In this document: positions 50,667-59,507 of the stretch, in pieces | Position numbering within the stretch: position 1 is the first letter of the stretch | How the letters are laid out: every line of letters begins with the position of its first letter | Source: Rhodobacterales bacterium HKCCE4037 | Lineage (GTDB): Bacteria > Pseudomonadota > Alphaproteobacteria > Rhodobacterales > Rhodobacteraceae | Assembly: GCA_015689645.1 (NCBI GenBank) | Contig: WVSM01000011.1 | Coordinates: 1-64,000, forward strand | Direction of reading: 5' to 3' | Length of the DNA stretch: 64,000 nt | Notes under the pieces: generated by a model | The model's input: the letters and a program-made list of their open reading frames with translations, nothing else | Databases searched by the model: none | Told to the model about the DNA's origin: nothing | Position numbers and translations under genes: made by a program

Positions 50667-51323
50667 ATGGCCAAGATCGCGAAACCCCTCGATTACCGGA
50701 CGATCCACGAGATCTTCACCCGCTTCCGCGACGCGGAGGAACACCCGAAGGGCGAGTTGAACCACGTCAACGCCTATACGCTGGTGGTCGCCGTGGCCCT
50801 GAGCGCGCAGGCAACGGATGCCGGCGTGAACAAGGCGACGGAGGCGTTGTTCAAGGTCGCCGATACGCCGCAGAAGATGCTCGACCTCGGCGAGGAGGGG
50901 CTGACCGACTATATCAAGACGATCGGCCTGTTCCGCCAGAAGGCCAAGAACGTGATGAAGCTGAGCCAGATCCTCGTGGACGAGTATGGCGGCGAGGTGC
51001 CTTCGAGCCGGGCGGCCCTGCAATCGCTGCCGGGGGTGGGGCGCAAGACCGCGAACGTGGTGCTGAACATGTGGTGGCGGCATCCGGCGCAGGCGGTGGA
51101 CACGCATATCTTCCGGGTCGGCAACCGCACGCGGATCGCGCCGGGCAAGGACGTGGACGCGGTGGAGCGCCAGATCGAGGACAATGTCCCGGCGGAGTTC
51201 CAGCTTCATGCCCATCACTGGCTGATCCTGCACGGCCGCTACATCTGCGTGGCGCGGAAGCCGAAATGCGGGGCCTGCCTGATCCGCGACCTGTGCCCCT
51301 ACGAGGACAAGACCGTGGCGTGA
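50667..51323 (+). CDS. nth: Endonuclease III
   Basis: A 218-residue DNA glycosylase/AP lyase for oxidised pyrimidines. The helix-hairpin-helix is in LPGVGRKTANVVLNMWW, with the catalytic Lys in that motif and the Asp in AVDTHIFRVGNR. The iron-sulfur cluster Cys pattern C-x6-C-x2-C-x5-C is complete at the end (CVARKPKCGACLIRDLC). It starts 127 bases from the divergent Hint gene and is followed by a duplicated hairpin element. Confidence 0.96.
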   Translation: MAKIAKPLDYRTIHEIFTRFRDAEEHPKGELNHVNAYTLVVAVALSAQATDAGVNKATEALFKVADTPQKMLDLGEEGLTDYIKTIGLFRQKAKNVMKLSQILVDEYGGEVPSSRAALQSLPGVGRKTANVVLNMWWRHPAQAVDTHIFRVGNRTRIAPGKDVDAVERQIEDNVPAEFQLHAHHWLILHGRYICVARKPKCGACLIRDLCPYEDKTVA

Positions 51324-51334
51324 GGGGCCTCTCC

Positions 51335-51445
51335 CCCGGAAAACCACGTTTTCCGGGTGGATTTCCGCGAAATCCGGGGTGCGCGGGACGCGGGTGTGTG
51401 TGCCTTGGAAAACGCGGTTTTCCTCACGGATTTCGCGGAAATCCG
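51335..51445 (+). repeat. Duplicated double hairpin, 69-base period
   Basis: Four perfect stem-loops alternate two types. Type A: CCCGGAAAAC/GTTTTCCGGG at 51335-51357 and GGAAAAC/GTTTTCC at 51407-51423. Type B: GGATTTC/GAAATCC at 51359-51375 and CGGATTTC/GAAATCCG at 51427-51445. Each loop is 3 bases. The second A-B pair lies exactly 69 bases after the first. The stems are conserved while loops and linkers differ. There is no T-run, so they are not simple terminators. The gap to the next gene holds nothing else I can name. Confidence 0.85.
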
Positions 51446-51520
51446 CTTTGCAGACTGATGGCTTGAGGGTGCAGGCGCGAGCCTCTACACACGCGTAAAG
51501 CCTTCCTAGAGGACCCTCCC

Positions 51521-52513
51521 ATGAACCAGACCTACGACCTCGTCGGCATCGGCAATGCGATCGTCGATGTCATCAGCCACGGCGATGACAGCTTTCTCGA
51601 CAACATGGGGATCGAGAAGGGCATCATGCAGCTGGTCGAGCGGGAGCGGGCCGAGATCCTGTATGGCGCGATGAAGGACCGGGTGCAGACGCCGGGCGGC
51701 TCGGTCGCCAATACGGTGGCGGGCGCGGGCACGCTGGGGCTGAAGACGGCGTTCCTGGGCAAGGTGAAGGACGATGCGCTGGGCCGGTTCTATGCCAAGG
51801 AAATGATCGACGACGGCATTGCCTTCCCTAACCCGCCGACGAAGGGCGAGGTGCCGCCGACCTCGCGTTCGATGATCTTCGTCTCGCCCGATGGCGAGCG
51901 GTCGATGAACACCTACCTCGGCGCGGGCGCGGATTTCGACGAGGGAGACGTGGACGCCAGCGTCGCGGGGGACACGCGATTCCTGTTCCTCGAGGGTTAC
52001 CTCTATGACAAGGATGAGGGCAAACGCGCCTTCACCGCCGCCGCGCGGGCCTGCCATGCGGGTGGTGGCCGGGCGGGGATCACCCTGTCCGATCCGTTAT
52101 GCGTGGACCGGCACCGCGACGATTTCCGCCGCCTGATCGCCGAGGAGATGGAGATCACGCTGGGCAATCGCGAGGAATGGCTGTCGCTCTACCGGACGGA
52201 GGACCTGGAGGAGGCGCTGGCGCAGGCGTCCGAGGTTTGCGAGACGGTGGTCTGCACCCGGTCGGGCGACCCAGTGATCGCGATCCACAGGGGCGCGCGC
52301 GTCGAGGTGCCGGTCACGCGAGTGACGCCGGTCGATGCGACCGGGGCGGGCGACCAGTTCGCGGCCGGGTTCCTGTACGGCCTGGCGACGGGGCAGACGT
52401 TGGAGGTCTCGGCCCGGATGGGCGTGGCGGCGGCGGCCGAGGTGATCGCCCATGTCGGGCCGCGTCCGAAGCGGTCGCTGCGCAAAGTTTTCGCCGAAAA
52501 CAGGCTGATTTGA
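51521..52513 (+). CDS. PfkB-family sugar/nucleoside kinase
   Basis: A 330-residue ribokinase-fold kinase. The N-terminus has GIGNAIVDVISHGDDSFLDN, the substrate loop TPGGSVANTVAGAGTLG and the PfkB signature TPVDATGAGDQFAAGFLYGL with the catalytic Asp. The overall pattern is closest to adenosine kinase-like PfkB proteins of alphaproteobacteria; the substrate is not fixed by these motifs. GGACCCTCCC lies before the ATG. The next gene starts 64 bases later. Confidence 0.92.
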   Translation: MNQTYDLVGIGNAIVDVISHGDDSFLDNMGIEKGIMQLVERERAEILYGAMKDRVQTPGGSVANTVAGAGTLGLKTAFLGKVKDDALGRFYAKEMIDDGIAFPNPPTKGEVPPTSRSMIFVSPDGERSMNTYLGAGADFDEGDVDASVAGDTRFLFLEGYLYDKDEGKRAFTAAARACHAGGGRAGITLSDPLCVDRHRDDFRRLIAEEMEITLGNREEWLSLYRTEDLEEALAQASEVCETVVCTRSGDPVIAIHRGARVEVPVTRVTPVDATGAGDQFAAGFLYGLATGQTLEVSARMGVAAAAEVIAHVGPRPKRSLRKVFAENRLI

Positions 52514-52577
52514 AAGGCTTGGCAGCGCTGCGCGCGCCGCATAGGCTGCGGGCAAGCTGGGGGGCCGCGAGGGACAC

Positions 52578-53270
52578 GTGCCGGATCTGACGGAAAGCCT
52601 GACGATGAGCGGCGGCTCGCTCGTGATCCTGTTGTTCGGGCTCGTCTTCAAGTTCTCGGGCTTCGCGGTGCGCGACGAGTTGCTGCTGCGGGTGCTGGTC
52701 GTGATGGGGTTCATCTGCGACGCGGCCTATTACTTCTTCCGGCCCGAGCCGATCCTGCCGTCCGTCCTGTCGAATATCGCGCTTCTGTCGGTCAACATCG
52801 TGCTGATTGCGGCGATCCTGCTGGAGCGCACGACCTGGAGGATGAGTTCCGCGGACCGCGAGGTCTTCGTGCTGTTCCCGACGTTGACGCCCGGCCAGTT
52901 CCGGCGGCTGCGCAAGATGATGACCACCGAGCAGGCCGAGCCGGGGCGGGTGCTGACCGAGGAGGGCAAGGGGGTGGACGAGCTGATGCTGGCCTTCACT
53001 TCGGAGATCACGGTTGAGAAGGCGGGGGAGAAGTTTCCGATTGCGGGGCCGGCCTTCGTGGGCGAGATCGCCTTCCTGACCGGCGAGACGTCGAGCGCGA
53101 CGGTCACGCTGCCCCATGGCGGCACGGTCCTGCGGGTGGAAAGCGTGGCGCTGAAACGGCGGATGGTGCGCAACCCCGGCTTCAACAACGCGATGGTGGC
53201 GCTGTTCGGGCGTGAACTGGCGCGGAAGGTAGCCTATTCGGTGCCGATGGAGCGCGCGGCGGCACCCTGA
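52578..53270 (+). CDS. Membrane protein with cyclic nucleotide-binding-like (Popeye-type) domain
   Basis: A 230-residue protein starting at a GTG with GAGGG 4 bases upstream. The N-terminal third has three hydrophobic segments (SGGSLVILLFGLVFKFSGFA, LLLRVLVVMGFICDAAYYFF, SVLSNIALLSVNIVLIAAIL). The C-terminal part (about 95-225) is a cNMP-binding-type beta-roll (EEGKGVDELMLAFTSEITVE, AFVGEIAFLTGETSSATVTL). The order, membrane segments then a cNMP fold, is that of Popeye-type proteins. Its last 37 bases overlap the end of a convergent gene with the same layout. A cyclase gene lies 0.9 kb downstream. Confidence 0.85.
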   Translation: MPDLTESLTMSGGSLVILLFGLVFKFSGFAVRDELLLRVLVVMGFICDAAYYFFRPEPILPSVLSNIALLSVNIVLIAAILLERTTWRMSSADREVFVLFPTLTPGQFRRLRKMMTTEQAEPGRVLTEEGKGVDELMLAFTSEITVEKAGEKFPIAGPAFVGEIAFLTGETSSATVTLPHGGTVLRVESVALKRRMVRNPGFNNAMVALFGRELARKVAYSVPMERAAAP

Positions 53271-53947
53271 GCGGCGGTGGCGCGGTTGGCGCCGTCGATC
53301 TTGCGCTGCGCCTCGATCTGGAGCGCGTTGGAAATCGCCAAGGCGAAATCGTGGTCGGCCTCCAGCTCGCGGATCAGGGCGGCGCGGGCCAGCGTGAAGA
53401 TGCGGGCCTTTTCGGTGATCTCGACATCCGCCGTGGCATCGGCGCCGTGCATGATCGTCATCTCGCCGATCAGCGCGCCGGGGCCAAGGGTGGCGACCTC
53501 CGCGCCGTGGGCGGTGACCCGCGCCGCGCCTTCGGCGACATAGACCAGCTCGTGCACACTCTGGCCCTGGCGGGTCAGGATCGTGCCGGGGCTGACACTT
53601 TGCCAGCGCCCGAGCCGCAGGAACTTGCGCGCGAGATGCGGGGGCAGGCTGGCGAAGTGTTTGGAGAGGAACTTGCGTTCTTCCTCGGAGAACCGTGCGG
53701 CGCTGCGCTCCCACGCCATGCGGGCGAGGCCGATGATCGAGAGCACGATCCAGAACATCTGGATCAGCGCGGAGGACATGTTGAGGGTGTCGGTGAGGCT
53801 GACGAGGACGAAGGCTGCGGCGGCGAGGTTCAGAAGGGTGTAGAGCGGTGAGCGGCCGCGCAGGAAGCCAAGCTGAAGCGCGCCGTAGGCGGCAAGGTAA
53901 AGCGCGACGCCCAGAAGGCCCGCCGCGGACCAGATGCTGAAATCCAT
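53234..53947 (-). CDS. Membrane protein with cyclic nucleotide-binding domain
   Basis: A 237-residue protein. Three N-terminal membrane segments (SAAGLLGVALYLAAYGALQL, LYTLLNLAAAAFVLVSL, LIQMFWIVLSIIGLARM) are followed by a cNMP-binding domain at about 110-215 (GTILTRQGQSVHELVYVAEG, LGPGALIGEMTIMHGADATA). The layout matches the convergent gene at 52578, with which it shares 37 bases of 3' coding sequence. The conserved phosphate-binding Arg of CRP-type pockets is not obvious after GEMTIMHGADATADVE, so cAMP binding is unproven. The adenylate cyclase gene starts 203 bases away on the other strand. Confidence 0.87.
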   Translation of the reverse strand: MDFSIWSAAGLLGVALYLAAYGALQLGFLRGRSPLYTLLNLAAAAFVLVSLTDTLNMSSALIQMFWIVLSIIGLARMAWERSAARFSEEERKFLSKHFASLPPHLARKFLRLGRWQSVSPGTILTRQGQSVHELVYVAEGAARVTAHGAEVATLGPGALIGEMTIMHGADATADVEITEKARIFTLARAALIRELEADHDFALAISNALQIEAQRKIDGANRATAAQGAAARSIGTE

Positions 53948-54150
53948 TGCCTCGACTTTCGACGGTGCCGGGGAAGGGGTCCGGCCAGCCCGCAGCGTGA
54001 CGCCTGCACACCCCTTCTGTCAAATGCGCAAATGCGGGCGAAGGGTTTGCGAGCACAGGAAAATTCCGCCAAGGTCCGCTGGACCGGGCAGCGCCCGAAG
54101 GGAGACCTCGACGTGACACGCATCCCAAGCCGCATTGATGAGGCCGCGCC

Positions 54151-56346
54151 ATGCCGCGGCTGACCCTTGCGCTCGGGCTGATCGTGACGCTCGCCATGGT
54201 GCTGCTGACGGCCTTTCCGCCGCCGATCCTCGACCGGGCGCGGGATGCGGTCTTCGACGGCTACCAACGCTCGGCCCCGCGCGCCTACGATCCGGAGGCG
54301 CCGGTCCACATCATCGACATCGACGAGGCGGCGCTGGACGAATACGGCCAATGGCCCTGGCCGCGCAGCTACCTGGCGGAACTGACCGACCGGCTGTTCG
54401 AGCATGGCGCAGCGGCTGTGGGCTTCGACGTCCTGTTTCCGGAGCCGGACCGCACCTCGCCCGACCTGATCGTCGACAGCTGGGTGCGCTTCTCGGACCA
54501 GGTGCCGCCGGCCCTGCCGGACCTCGGGCTTGAGCCGCATGATGCCCGCTTTGCCAACGCGATCCAGGGCCGCGCCGTGGTGCTGGCCATCGCGGGCGGC
54601 CTTGAGGGTGACGCGCCCGAACCACTGGCAGGTTTCGCAGTGACGGGCGATGTGCCCACGACGCTGACCCGCTACCCGGCGGGCATCGGCAACCTACCGG
54701 AGCTGACCGCCGCAGCCATGGGGCTTGGCACCATCAGCCTTGGCCGCAACGAGGACGGGATCACGCGCACCGTTCCCATGGTCTCGGATTTCGGGGGCGT
54801 GCTGGTGCCGTCGCTTTCGGCCGAATTGCTGCGCGTGGCGCAGGGGGCGGGGGGGCACGTGCTGAAAACCTCGCAGGCTTCCGGCGAGATTTCGGGTGGC
54901 ACGGTGGCGGCCACCGCCATGCAAAGTGGCGCGCTGAGTTTCCCGCTGGAGGGCGACGGACGCTTCCGGATCTACTTCGCCGGCTACCAGCGCGAACGTA
55001 TCACGCCGGTGGCCGATGTGCTGGAAACCGATGGCATCGACCCCGACCTGCAACAGCGCCTTGCCGGGCGGATCGTGCTGGTCGGGTCCTCCGCGCAGGG
55101 CCTGTTCGACATCCGCACCACGCCGCTCGACGGGCAGATCGCGGGCGTCACGCTGCATGCCGAGATCATCGAACAGATCATCGCGCAAGATTTCCTGACA
55201 CGGCCGGACTGGATGCGCGGGCTGGAGATCCTGATTGTGGCGCTGACAGGTATTCTTCTGACGATCTTCAACCGGCTGGAACGTCCGCTTCTGGGTCTCG
55301 CGGTCGCCGTCGGCTTCGGCGGCGGTTCGGTCGCGGGCGGGCTTCTGGGCTTCATGCAATGGGGCCTGCTCTACAGCCCGGTGATGGCAGTGCTGACGAG
55401 CGTGCTGGTCTATATCCCCGGCACCACACTGGGGTATCTGGCCAAGGAACGCGCACGCCGGTCGATCCGTGAACGGTTTTCCCGCTTCCTGCCGCCGCCG
55501 CTGATCGCCGAGATCGAGAAGAACCCGGCCGCCGCCCTCACGCCGGAAGGCGCCGAGCGCGACCTGACCGTCATCTTCGTGGACATGCGCGGCTTTTCCA
55601 CGGCGACCGAGGGCATGCTGCCGGACCGCGTGGTGACGCTGGTCAACACCTTTCTGTCGGCGGTGGCCGAAACGCTGGTCGATCACGGCGCGACAATCGA
55701 CAAGTTCATGGGGGACGCGGTGATGGCGTTCTGGAACGCGCCGATCATGCGCGACGACCACGCACGGGCGGCCCTTGGCGCCCTGAGCGCGATCAACGAG
55801 GCAGCGGAGCAGGCGAATTTCAACCTGACCTCGCAAGGGTTGCCGCGCATCAACCTCGGGATCGGGGTGAACACCGGCCCGGCCTCGGTCGGGCTGATGG
55901 GGTCCCGCGACCGGCTGTCCTATACCTGTATCGGGGACAGCGTGAACCTGGCCGCGCGGCTGGAGGGGCTGACCCGCATCTACGGCACGCGGAATTGCGT
56001 GGGTCCGATGACGGCGGCGGCCTGTCCGGAGCACCTGATTGCCGTGGGCCTCGACCTCGTCGCGGTAAAGGGGTTCATGAACGCTGTGGAGGTTTCGACC
56101 GTGCTGCCGCGCATGGCGGACGGGTCGGAGGCCTTCGCGGCGGCTATGGATGCGGCGCGGGCGGCCTACGTGGCGCGGGATTGGGCGGCGGCAGAGGCAG
56201 GCTTCAAGAGGGTGGCCAAGCTGAACGCGCCGTTCTGCAACACGGCTTTGTTGGCACAGCTCTATCTCGACCGGATTGCCACCTATCGCGAAACGCCCCC
56301 GCCAGAGGACTGGACGGGGGCGTTCGTGGCGACGTCGAAGCGATAA
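54151..56346 (+). CDS. CHASE2-domain adenylate/guanylate cyclase
   Basis: A 731-residue membrane cyclase. An N-terminal membrane segment (residues about 4-23), an extracytoplasmic CHASE2 sensor (about 30-345, with VHIIDIDEAALDEYGQWPWP and GFDVLFPEPDRTSPDL), three membrane segments (about 350-430) and a class III cyclase domain (about 465-655). The metal Asps are in LTVIFVDMRGFSTATEGMLP and KFMGDAVMAFWNAP; YTCIGDSVNLAARLEGLTRI is the dimer-interface motif. The sensor probably reads a periplasmic signal and makes cAMP. GAGG lies 7 bases before the ATG. It converges on a FecR gene with a 33-base gap. Confidence 0.92.
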   Translation: MPRLTLALGLIVTLAMVLLTAFPPPILDRARDAVFDGYQRSAPRAYDPEAPVHIIDIDEAALDEYGQWPWPRSYLAELTDRLFEHGAAAVGFDVLFPEPDRTSPDLIVDSWVRFSDQVPPALPDLGLEPHDARFANAIQGRAVVLAIAGGLEGDAPEPLAGFAVTGDVPTTLTRYPAGIGNLPELTAAAMGLGTISLGRNEDGITRTVPMVSDFGGVLVPSLSAELLRVAQGAGGHVLKTSQASGEISGGTVAATAMQSGALSFPLEGDGRFRIYFAGYQRERITPVADVLETDGIDPDLQQRLAGRIVLVGSSAQGLFDIRTTPLDGQIAGVTLHAEIIEQIIAQDFLTRPDWMRGLEILIVALTGILLTIFNRLERPLLGLAVAVGFGGGSVAGGLLGFMQWGLLYSPVMAVLTSVLVYIPGTTLGYLAKERARRSIRERFSRFLPPPLIAEIEKNPAAALTPEGAERDLTVIFVDMRGFSTATEGMLPDRVVTLVNTFLSAVAETLVDHGATIDKFMGDAVMAFWNAPIMRDDHARAALGALSAINEAAEQANFNLTSQGLPRINLGIGVNTGPASVGLMGSRDRLSYTCIGDSVNLAARLEGLTRIYGTRNCVGPMTAAACPEHLIAVGLDLVAVKGFMNAVEVSTVLPRMADGSEAFAAAMDAARAAYVARDWAAAEAGFKRVAKLNAPFCNTALLAQLYLDRIATYRETPPPEDWTGAFVATSKR

Positions 56347-56379
56347 AGGTATTTGCGGGCAGCGACTGCCGCCGGGTCC

Positions 56380-57159
56380 TTATCCTTCATTGTAGAAGAA
56401 ATCGTCTTCCGTCAGCCATTCGATCAGGTCGTCGAAAGTGAAATCGTCGTCGAAGAGGTCGGGGTCGAACTCCTCACCGGTGGTGGAGACGGGGCCACGG
56501 TCAGACGGGTTCGGGTTGCCGACGCCCGAGCCGAGGCCGGTGCCACCGCCGCCGCGCGGGATGCCGTCGATCAGTTCGAGAACGCGGGCGAGGAAGGTGG
56601 GGTTGATGCGACCGATGTAGCCGTCTTCGGTCAGCACGCCGCCCTGGCGGCTGGTGCAGAACCGACGGCCTGCGCTGTTGGTCAGGCAGAGCTGTTCGCC
56701 GGCGAGGAAGATCGTGATCGTCTCACCGCTTGCATGGATGACGAGCGCCGACGAGCCTCGGATGCCGATGGTCGCCGTGGGCGTCGCCACGGTGGCGGGC
56801 TGTTCGCGGCTGAGCGTGCCGCCGATGAAGCGCAGCGCGCCTTCGGTCATCTGTAGGCCGATCTGGCCGGAGCCGTTCGGGTTGAATACGAATTGGTCGA
56901 GCACGATGGTCGTGTTCGGCGCGAGGCTGAGCGTGGTCTGATCGACGAAAAGGATCTGCCCGCGGCCGGAGGCCGACGAGGCGATGCGTTCATCCTGCAC
57001 CACGCCGGTGCCGAGGCCGAGCGCGCGAGTGGCGCCGCCGGGCGGGGTGCCGCGCAGCGTTGGCTCCTGGCTTGCCACGGTGCCGATGTTCTGGGCGGCG
57101 GCGGGCAGGGTGAGGGCGAAGGTGATAAAGACGGTAATGAGAAATGATTTCAATGGCAT
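56380..57159 (-). CDS. Secreted FecR-domain protein
   Basis: A 259-residue protein with a signal peptide (MPLKSFLITVFITFALTLPA, then AAQ). The FecR domain spans about 25-140 (GVVQDERIASSASGRGQILF, VDQTTLSLAPNTTIVLDQFV, TPTATIGIRGSSALVIHASG), and a Gly/Asp/Glu-rich acidic C-terminus follows (EFDPDLFDDDFTFDDLIEWL). Two Cys (QLCLTN and RRFCTS) could form a disulfide. It lies 3 bases after the outer membrane protein gene with its ribosome binding site GGGAG inside that gene, so they are coupled. FecR proteins near CHASE2 cyclases are a recurrent pairing. Confidence 0.87.
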   Translation of the reverse strand: MPLKSFLITVFITFALTLPAAAQNIGTVASQEPTLRGTPPGGATRALGLGTGVVQDERIASSASGRGQILFVDQTTLSLAPNTTIVLDQFVFNPNGSGQIGLQMTEGALRFIGGTLSREQPATVATPTATIGIRGSSALVIHASGETITIFLAGEQLCLTNSAGRRFCTSRQGGVLTEDGYIGRINPTFLARVLELIDGIPRGGGGTGLGSGVGNPNPSDRGPVSTTGEEFDPDLFDDDFTFDDLIEWLTEDDFFYNEG

Positions 57160-57162
57160 GGT

Positions 57163-58398
57163 CTAAAACTCCCAGCCGAGTTGAATGGAGAAAACCTGTT
57201 CGTCGGTCGATGGCGGGAAGCCATTTTCGATCTCCCGCGTAAGGTGTGCATAGGCGGTTTCAACGTAGATGTCTTCGTAGACGAAGGCCCGCAGGAAGGC
57301 GCCGAAGCTCTGCTCTTCGATTGCGACCGACGTGAACTCGCTTTCACGGTCGATGCGCTCCAGCTCGGCGAAGCCGCCGACGACCCAGCGGTTCGGCAGC
57401 ACGTTGAAATCGGGGTTGAACGCGTGTTGCGCGCTCAGCCGCACGCCGGCGATGCCGGTGGTGAAGGGTGAGAAGAAGGCCGGGAGATCGACCTCGCGCT
57501 GCTCCTCGACCCAGGCCGACAGGCGGAAACGCGTGTCGCGAGAGGGGCGGTAGGACAGGCCGACCGAGGCCTCGTGGAACTCGAAATCCGCGCCGAATTC
57601 GTCGATCGCATTGGCGCGACCGAATTGCAGGTCGGCGTAGGCTGTAAAGCGTTCGTTGATCGGGTTCTGGTAGGCTGCACCGAGGGCGACGGAGGTGTAA
57701 CTGATGTTCAACACCGGATCGCGGTCGAGCCATTCAAGCTCGATATAGGGCTGCAGGCGGGGGCCGTAAGCATCGCCCGAGATGCGGAATTCTGGGCCGG
57801 TGCGGACGCGCAGGTTCTGGCGCGCGTTGAGGCTGCCGTCGTCGGGCTGGTAGTTGGTGTAGGCGAATTCGCTGACCCACATCGTCACGTTCGCGTCGCC
57901 AAGGTCGAAGCGGTAATCGAGGTTGGCGTTGAAGAATGCGCCGTTCTCGCCGCTTTCCTGCGGGAAGGCGAGGCCGGCCTCGATGCGGCCGTCAAGCTCG
58001 GTTCCGTCGCCGCGTTCGGTGCTCTCTTCCTGGTAGCGGGCGACGCGGGCGGCCTGGTCTGGGCTGAGCGTACCCGAGGCCTGCGCGGCAGCGAGATGAT
58101 AGTCGGCCACGGCGTAGGAGCCGAGGGCGAAATAGGCGATGGCCAGTTCGACGCGGGCGGCGGTGTTGGTGGGCTCGAGATCGACGAGCCGTTCGAGCGT
58201 CGCCGCGGCCCCCTCGAAATCGCGCATCTGCACGGAGAGCTGCGCGTAGCGTTGCATCAGGCTGCGGTTGGCGGGATCGGCCAGCATCTGCTGGAACACG
58301 GCGGCGCGTTCGGCCTCAAGCGCGGTGCTTTGAGCGGCCAGCGGAGTGGCGAAAAGGGCAAGAGCCGCCACGGAGGCGAGAAGGGGGGCGCGAAACAT
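57163..58398 (-). CDS. TPR protein with outer membrane beta-barrel (Slam/DUF560-like)
   Basis: A 411-residue exported protein. Signal peptide (MFRAPLLASVAALALFATPL, then AAQ), then TPR helices at about 30-130 (MRDFEGAAATLERLVDLEPT, NTAARVELAIAYFALGSYAV), then a C-terminal beta-barrel (about 140-411) ending in the outer membrane signature QLGWEF. The layout fits surface lipoprotein assembly modifier (Slam)-like porins, but the assignment is by architecture. The ATG at 58398 follows GAGG; alternative TTG starts upstream are ignored. It is the first gene of an operon with the FecR gene. Confidence 0.85.
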   Translation of the reverse strand: MFRAPLLASVAALALFATPLAAQSTALEAERAAVFQQMLADPANRSLMQRYAQLSVQMRDFEGAAATLERLVDLEPTNTAARVELAIAYFALGSYAVADYHLAAAQASGTLSPDQAARVARYQEESTERGDGTELDGRIEAGLAFPQESGENGAFFNANLDYRFDLGDANVTMWVSEFAYTNYQPDDGSLNARQNLRVRTGPEFRISGDAYGPRLQPYIELEWLDRDPVLNISYTSVALGAAYQNPINERFTAYADLQFGRANAIDEFGADFEFHEASVGLSYRPSRDTRFRLSAWVEEQREVDLPAFFSPFTTGIAGVRLSAQHAFNPDFNVLPNRWVVGGFAELERIDRESEFTSVAIEEQSFGAFLRAFVYEDIYVETAYAHLTREIENGFPPSTDEQVFSIQLGWEF

Positions 58399-58548
58399 GG
58401 GGGTCAGCCTCGGCAATAAAATCAAATCTGAACGCGATAACGCTAAACCGCGCGACGCCCTCGTTCAATCAGCGCGCCCAGGACAGGCGCGGGTCACGTC
58501 GATCAATGCGTCTTTGCGGCAACGGTTCGAGAGCAGGTGCGCGGATCG

Positions 58549-59445
58549 TCACTCGCCCAGTTTGGCATGCACCTCGTCGAGGTCGATCTCGCCGATGGGC
58601 CTCTTGTTCGCCGGGTTCTCGAAATCGTATTTGAACAGCTCGAAATCGCGTTTGTAGATCTCGTAGACGAGATGCATCGACAGGTCGTCGAAATAAGCTT
58701 CGACCGGATGCGCGCGCTTGGGGCCGTGGCCTTCGCTTTCGTTGAAGCGCGGCACGTCCTTCAGCTTGATCGGGTGGGCATTTTCCGTAGCGTCCAGAAC
58801 GTCTTGCATCCCGTCGTTGAAGCTCTCGGTCCAGAAGATCTTGTCATACCGTCCGCCGTTCACGACGAAAGTCGAAACATGGCCGGACATGGCAGACCAG
58901 TGAATGTCGGGGTCCATGGGACGGCGCCAGCGGATGGTGTCGCGGGCGAACAGGAGAAAGCGGCGGAAGCTGGCGATCTGGTCGAAGTCGCCCTTGCCGT
59001 CATCGCCGCCCACCTCGATCCCGTATTTCTGGATCAGCAGCGGAACGAGGTTGCCGCGATAGCGTTTGCCGTTGCGCTGGATGCCGCAGATCTTGTCGAA
59101 AAACGACGACAGGATACGGGTGTAGGGATTGCGCACACAGGTGAATGCGTAGCTTTTGTTGGCTTTCACGTTCTTGGAAATGACCGGCTGGCTTTCATCG
59201 AAGGCCCATTTGTGCATCCCGGCCTTGGCGTCGTGGATGTCGCCATCGAAAAATTCACCGTTGTCGGTGTAATACATGATCTGGCCGATGGTAGAGCAGG
59301 CGCATTTGGGCACCACGCGGTACACCATGCTTTCGCTCGTCGTCATCCAGGTACCCGGAAAACCCATCTGCCCGCCACTCTCGTTTTCGCCCGGTTCGTG
59401 CACCGGGTCTTGATGCAGCCAATTTACAAAGAAATGGTGTCGCAT
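58549..59445 (-). CDS. Sulfotransferase-family protein
   Basis: A 298-residue sulfotransferase of the carbohydrate (Sulfotransfer_2) type. The PAPS 5'-phosphosulfate loop is VPKCACSTIGQIMYY, preceded by MVYRV, and the 3'-phosphate part is TCVRNPYTRILSSFF with the conserved Arg, Asn-Pro and Ser. The start at 59445 (MRHHFFVNWLHQ) is uncertain since no strong ribosome binding site is present; a TTG at 59514 would extend it. The upstream region is A/T-rich and shared with a divergent glycosyltransferase gene. It probably sulfates a surface glycan. Confidence 0.85.
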   Translation of the reverse strand: MRHHFFVNWLHQDPVHEPGENESGGQMGFPGTWMTTSESMVYRVVPKCACSTIGQIMYYTDNGEFFDGDIHDAKAGMHKWAFDESQPVISKNVKANKSYAFTCVRNPYTRILSSFFDKICGIQRNGKRYRGNLVPLLIQKYGIEVGGDDGKGDFDQIASFRRFLLFARDTIRWRRPMDPDIHWSAMSGHVSTFVVNGGRYDKIFWTESFNDGMQDVLDATENAHPIKLKDVPRFNESEGHGPKRAHPVEAYFDDLSMHLVYEIYKRDFELFKYDFENPANKRPIGEIDLDEVHAKLGE

Positions 59446-59507
59446 CAACGCACATAATTTATTAAGAGTAGGATAATAAGCCTCAACAAGCGGCAAACGT
59501 TTCGAGC

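Noticed and set aside
51335-51445. CRISPR array
   Set aside because: The repeats are perfect hairpins in two alternating types with only two copies each, no uniform spacers and no cas genes in the window.
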